The translations under genes were made by a program, and so were the position numbers. A stretch of 28,885 nucleotides of DNA, taken from positions 596,487 to 625,371 of the forward strand of contig MU069465.1 in NCBI GenBank assembly GCA_002284615.2, in the 5' to 3' direction. This DNA is from Dunaliella salina (Eukaryota > Chlorophyta > Chlorophyceae > Chlamydomonadales > Dunaliellaceae). Below, piece by piece: positions 25,477 to 28,885 of this stretch (position 1 is the stretch's first letter; each line of letters starts with the position of its first letter). Below the pieces are notes generated by a model, which was given only the letters and a program-made list of their open reading frames with translations, had not been told where the DNA came from and did not search any database.

Positions 25477-25858
25477 TATACAAGGCCCCAATATTATTGG
25501 CAATAGACATCTTTGTGGGATGCTCTAGGCTGCAAGGGAAGAGAAGCATTCCAACGAAGATGACAACAAGGAATCAAAAAGGCATGCTCAATATGCCATC
25601 AAAGGCAAGCTTGCAAGTTGTGACGAGCAAAAAGAAACCAACGCCCTTCAGGCTGATGGCTGTATCCAGGTGTGATGAAAAGTGAGCTACTCTGGCAATG
25701 AGAAGACACCCTCAGTTAATGATACAGAAAATGTAACACAGGAGTTACCATGACCCAGTGCTTTGCACAACATTAACATGTGCACTTTGACCCTTTCTCG
25801 ACATATGTAGGCTAACCCTTTTGTTGGCTTCACATGACATGCACATGAATAGGCGTAC
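25477..25858. other. Intron or flank of the minus-strand gene; possible further exon
   Basis: Minus strand near 25,660-25,590 reads ISLKGVGFFLLVTTCKLAFD after an AG (GGATACAG). A good acceptor, CTTCTCTTCCCTTGCAG, occurs near 25,530. Neither could be joined in phase to the confident exons, so no exon is called. Confidence 0.3.
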
Positions 25859-25954
25859 CTTGACCCTGCCGTCAATGGGGTCTGGTTTGAAAACAAGCCA
25901 CACCAAGCAGGGAAAGTTCCGTCTGATGGCAGGAATCAACGAGTGTGCCCTTAT
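25859..25954 (-). CDS. Unidentified split gene, exon 3 of those visible
   Basis: Minus strand: acceptor TTCATTGGTGCAG, exon from 25954 down to 25859, donor GTCAAG|GTACGC. It has 32 codons, phase 0 at both ends, with no stop. It reads IRAHSLIPAIRRNFPCLVWL and then VFKPDPIDGRVK, a plausible beta-rich stretch. The gene is not recognised. A second, broken copy of acceptor plus most of this exon lies 110 bp upstream on the minus strand. The exon may not be directly next to the one at 27,000; further exons may lie in between. Confidence 0.6.
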
Positions 25955-26075
25955 CTGCACCAATGAAGTAAAGGTAAAAGCAAAATAAATGTTGGCTTGA
26001 AGATCAGTCACACCAAGCAGGGAAATTTCCGTCAGATGGCAGGAAGCAACGAGTTTGCCCTTATCTGCAACAATG
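25955..26075 (-). repeat. 110-bp tandem duplication of a 3' splice site and exon
   Basis: Minus strand: GTTGCAG|ATAAGGGCAAACTCG at 26,064 repeats GGTGCAG|ATAAGGGCACACTCG at 25,954. Similarity continues through CCTGCCATCTGACGGAAA to TTTCCCTGCTTGGTGTG. In the exon frame the upstream copy has a stop (ATC TGA), so only the downstream copy can be used. Confidence 0.85.
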
Positions 26076-26119
26076 ACATTTGCAACAACGATATTTACAG
26101 GTGTTTGACCATTCAACAG

Positions 26120-26999
26120 TGATGCATGCCAAGATCTGCAAATGCACATCAATGAGTAAGGACTCGTAAGCAACACGTGAAGGGATATGTTCCACTTCAG
26201 TCTTTTCAGATGATGATACCCAACTTGGCAAGAACTCTCCTAAAGTGTTATAGAGGCTTTTTGAAACCTTTCAACCTGGCTGCCAGCTTGTTATTTAAGG
26301 AACCTGTCCTTACATGCGACCCACATCAACCTGAACCAATCTTTATCTGTGTTGCTTCTCCGAAAAGGGTAGAATTTTTTGATGCAGGATAAATTGGGGT
26401 GCATATTCCCTCAGCTTTCAAAACTTGTTGCCAAGATTTTGTCAATCCTTGATAAACGCTGGTCACTGTCCAACATAATCTCCCAACTTTTTTTTTTCCA
26501 CGTGCATTCCTTCTGTAGTTGTTCCCTGGAATAAACACCCAAAATGCTAAGTCAACTTTTTTGAGCATGCCCAAGGCATATGTTCGAGGCAACTTCCAGG
26601 AAAAGGCAATGAAGTTCATGGTGAAATTTGGTGATCTCAAAGAAAGTCCATCTAAAAAAGAATTCCATGGTGAAATGTGGTGATCTCAAGAAAGAACTTC
26701 ATGAAAAAAAAGGACTCCATGTCAAAAAAGAATTCCATGGTGAAATATGGTGATGTCAAGATGAAAGAATCCAATGAAAGAATTCGGTAGCTTTGGTCCA
26801 AGTGCTACAGGATCTGACTTAAGGGTATGCAACTGAATTACTCTTGTGTTGCAGAAATGCGTCTGAGAGGGCATGCAAGGGTAAACTGTTTTGTCTTGAC
26901 CAAGCAGGTTAATGCTATTTAGTCCTAAAGCAACTTTTGTCAAAACCTTGATCAAGCAGTACAAAGATCAAGCTGGAAACAGGACAAATTGTATCTTAC
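26120..26999. other. Intronic region of the minus-strand gene with short repeats
   Basis: CATGGTGAAATTTGGTGAT-type repeats start at 26,617, 26,666 and 26,736 (spacings 49 and 70). Minus-strand open frames at 26,326-26,640 and 26,722-26,964 have AG/GT signals of mixed quality and no recognised motif, so they are left uncalled. Confidence 0.4.
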
Positions 27000-27098
27000 C
27001 TTCAGATCTAGCCACACACATGCCTTGTCTGTTGTGACAATCACGTCCCTGACAGCTGTTGACCTATAATCCATCAGGCCTGTTGCCCCCCTGAATGT
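27000..27098 (-). CDS. Unidentified split gene, exon 2 of those visible
   Basis: Minus strand: acceptor TTTCAATGCGTAG, exon 27098 down to 27000, donor CTGAAG|GTAAGA. It has 33 codons, phase 0 at both ends: TFRGATGLMDYRSTAVRDVI and then VTTDKACVWLDLK. It continues in frame from the small exon at 27,481. The composition is strongly protein-like and both splice sites are good. No family is recognised and none is proposed. Confidence 0.7.
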
Positions 27099-27420
27099 CT
27101 ACGCATTGAAAATAGAAAACCGAATTAGAAAATCATCATGCCATGTTGTGCATAAACATATGAATGTCCGCACTACTGGAAGTGCACACTGCAAGCAATA
27201 CTTAAGCCCTCACTAATTAGATTTATGTTGCAATTGTCCTCTGGGATAAATGAGACAGGCCAGCATGGGTGTAATTCATACTAGCAGACAGTTTTTGATA
27301 TCCATTGTTGCAAACCATTGATTGAGAGGAAGTGACAAAAAGATAGGCTTACCATGCGCATCAAAAGACAAGGGGAAATAAAGCTACGAGGGCTCCTCAA
27401 AAATATCAAGGCAGACACAT

Positions 27421-27452
27421 CGGGGAGGGGGGTGGGGGGGGGATGGGGGGAA
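27421..27452 (+). other. G-run cluster, quadruplex-like
   Basis: Four or more runs of 4-9 G separated by one or two bases lie just beyond the donor of the small exon, on the strand opposite to the gene. On the transcript the region would be C-rich. Confidence 0.5.
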
Positions 27453-27480
27453 GGGCGTGCTTGTCAACATAGAAACTTAC

Positions 27481-27512
27481 ATTGAAATAATTCTCTCGAC
27501 CACGTGTTGAGC
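27481..27512 (-). CDS. Unidentified split gene, exon 1 of those visible
   Basis: Minus strand: a strong acceptor, CTCCTCTCTTTCATGCAG, then a 32-nt exon and the donor TTTCAAT|GTAAGT. Read with a two-base start it gives STRGRENYFN and ends in phase 0, joining NYFN to TFRGATGLMDY of the next exon without a stop. The other frames hit a stop in the next exon. It is a micro-exon, so confidence comes mainly from splice signals and phase. Upstream exons were not found. Confidence 0.55.
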
Positions 27513-27940
27513 CTGCATGAAAGAGAGGAGATTAGATTCTGCAGGTGGCTCACACTGTGAATTACAAGCAGGTTTTCTAAGCAAGGACACGCTCTCATGA
27601 GTATGATTTAAGACTCCCATGCTTCGTTGCCCTGCCACGTCAGCATTCTTGGTAAGGCATGAAGTACACAGTCGCATAAGCTGTACGTTACCAACTAAAC
27701 CATCTCCCAAAAAGGAGCCACTTCAGATTTGGCTTGGAGCATGCACAGCCCCACGCTTAGCCTTTCCCATTGCTTGTTGTTAGTTAGCTGATAACCTGTG
27801 TGCTTACACCAGTGCTCATATCAGTGCTTGTGCTGCTGCTGTATCCGCTTCTAAAAAGACAGCTTACAAGCAGAGACATCAGCATGTCCCCGTGGTTGTC
27901 GGTATATCCATAAGTTCCTTGGCGCAGGGGCCTAGGAGGA
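27513..27940. other. No recognised feature (upstream intron of the minus-strand gene or flank)
   Basis: A minus frame 27,710-27,513 runs into the small exon but crosses its strong acceptor and has no known motif. Confidence 0.35.
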
Positions 27941-28270
27941 GATTTGGGCTCGGATCCTAGGGTGGGCTCGGGGGATTTTTGGGGCCCTTTGGCATAAGGA
28001 GACTTCAGTCCTCTCCGTAATTCACGCTGCCTAACAGCATGCGTAGCTCTTCTTTTCTTTTGTGTGCAGTGCCTACACGTTGATCAGGCCTGAACCGATC
28101 CCTTGGGTTCTATTCCGGCTCGTGAGGCATGTTCCCCCCAAGAAAGGAAAGTCCTAATTTGCGGTCATTTTCTCAATCACTGTAGGGATTGCTCGGACTG
28201 CTTACACATTTTTTCCATTTTTCTAATGCACAAGGCCTTGTGTCAGTCTGTGTAGTCTCTTTTTCCCCTA
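27941..28270 (+). mobile_element. Two decayed family B LINE 3' ends
   Basis: GGGCCCTTTGGCATAAGG, AATTCACGCTGCCTAACAG and CATGCGTAGCTCTTCTTTTC (about 27,975-28,062) follow the family B order. CTAATGCACAAGGCCTTGTG with GTGTAGTCTCTTTTTCC (28,224-28,265) is another. Confidence 0.5.
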
Positions 28271-28773
28271 TTTAGTCAGTGCCTGCATGGCCTCTCGTGC
28301 CAGTGGTGCCTTTAGTGCGTTATGCGTGCCTTTGTACACCTTTGTACTGTGACACCATCATGCGTTGTGCCTAAATTGCCTTGTGACAGCTCTGAGAGGT
28401 ATTGAGTAGGCCAAATAGGGGTATTAGTAGCCCATGTACTCTGTCTCTCGGGTTGAAGTATCAGGTGACGGTGGAGGTTTTGGTCCTGTCCTTCATGAAT
28501 GCTTCCGGCCATTGGCTAGGCGCACATTTTTTCCCGTACCTCTGATGCGTGCTGTCCCTTTGGTGCATTTGGTGGCTTATGGTTCACAAGTGCCTCTTGG
28601 GCATGGAGTCCTGCAGATCCTAGTCATTCATACTTTGGTTAGACCCTAGCTTCCTTCTGGGATGACTTACGCTGAATGACCAATTATAATAGAATAAAAC
28701 ATCTAAACACATATCCTTCCCTTGATGCACCACGCCTCTTTTGGTTGAGCTCGTCTCCTGTGCACATTCTTGT
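28271..28773. other. No recognised feature
   Basis: A plus frame of 71 codons at 28,434 lacks motifs or convincing splice signals. Confidence 0.35.
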
Positions 28774-28806
28774 GCGTATACTAGCATGCGCGCCCGCGCG
28801 CGCCCG

Positions 28807-28885
<79 letters not shown>
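28774..28885. repeat. Alternating GC tract followed by (AC)n at the window end
   Basis: GCATGCGCGCCCGCGCGCGC leads into a pure AC repeat from 28,810 to the last base (76 bp), truncated by the window edge. Purine-pyrimidine alternation is nearly continuous. Confidence 0.97.

Overview
The window is eukaryotic: spliced genes, an assembly gap, dinucleotide microsatellites and dense retrotransposon debris. The organism cannot be named from the sequence. Long introns, GT..GCAG splice sites, a plant/algal-type SET methyltransferase and a LINE with RNase H followed by a CCHC/PD-(D/E)XK tail (as in Dualen/RandI-like elements of green algae) suggest a large-genome member of the green lineage or another protist. 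That is inference.

Left third (1-10,488, plus strand): the 3' part of one split gene. Six exons (879-986, 2305-2438, 4489-4550, 5910-6013, 7542-7829, 10219-10488) join with compatible phases at every junction. They encode the second half of a SET-domain protein-lysine methyltransferase of the Rubisco LSMT/SETD3 type, ending at TAG 10486-10488. The introns are packed with minisatellites (63, 80, 102, 77, 31 and 111 bp units), two tRNA-type SINEs with TSDs, two hAT-like elements with perfect 8-bp TSDs, and LINE fragments. Three of the arrays (63, 102, 111 bp) have units that run across the 3' splice site of the next exon, so the last unit supplies the acceptor in use.

Middle (10,750-25,470): a (GT)n tract runs into a 285-bp N gap, followed by a LINE graveyard. 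One LINE type (type I) has RNase H, a CX2CX7HX4C knuckle and a C-terminal RPDA...ExK nuclease-like domain, with at least seven copies in both orientations. A second type (type II, minus strand, 15,430 to about 11,531) has an RT with an HADD active site and a different CX2CX9HX4C knuckle. It is split by a type I copy with a 14-bp TSD. Type I has two 3' UTR families, A and B. Many tiny insertions (57-103 bp) consist only of these 3' ends, several with clear TSDs.

Right part (25,500-28,885): at least three exons of an unidentified minus-strand gene (27512-27481, 27098-27000, 25954-25859). One is preceded by a 110-bp tandem duplication that also crosses its 3' splice site. The window ends in an alternating GC/(AC)n tract.

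The most unusual signal is the repeated tandem duplication of 3' splice sites in two separate genes, followed by the swarm of very short LINE 3'-end insertions.
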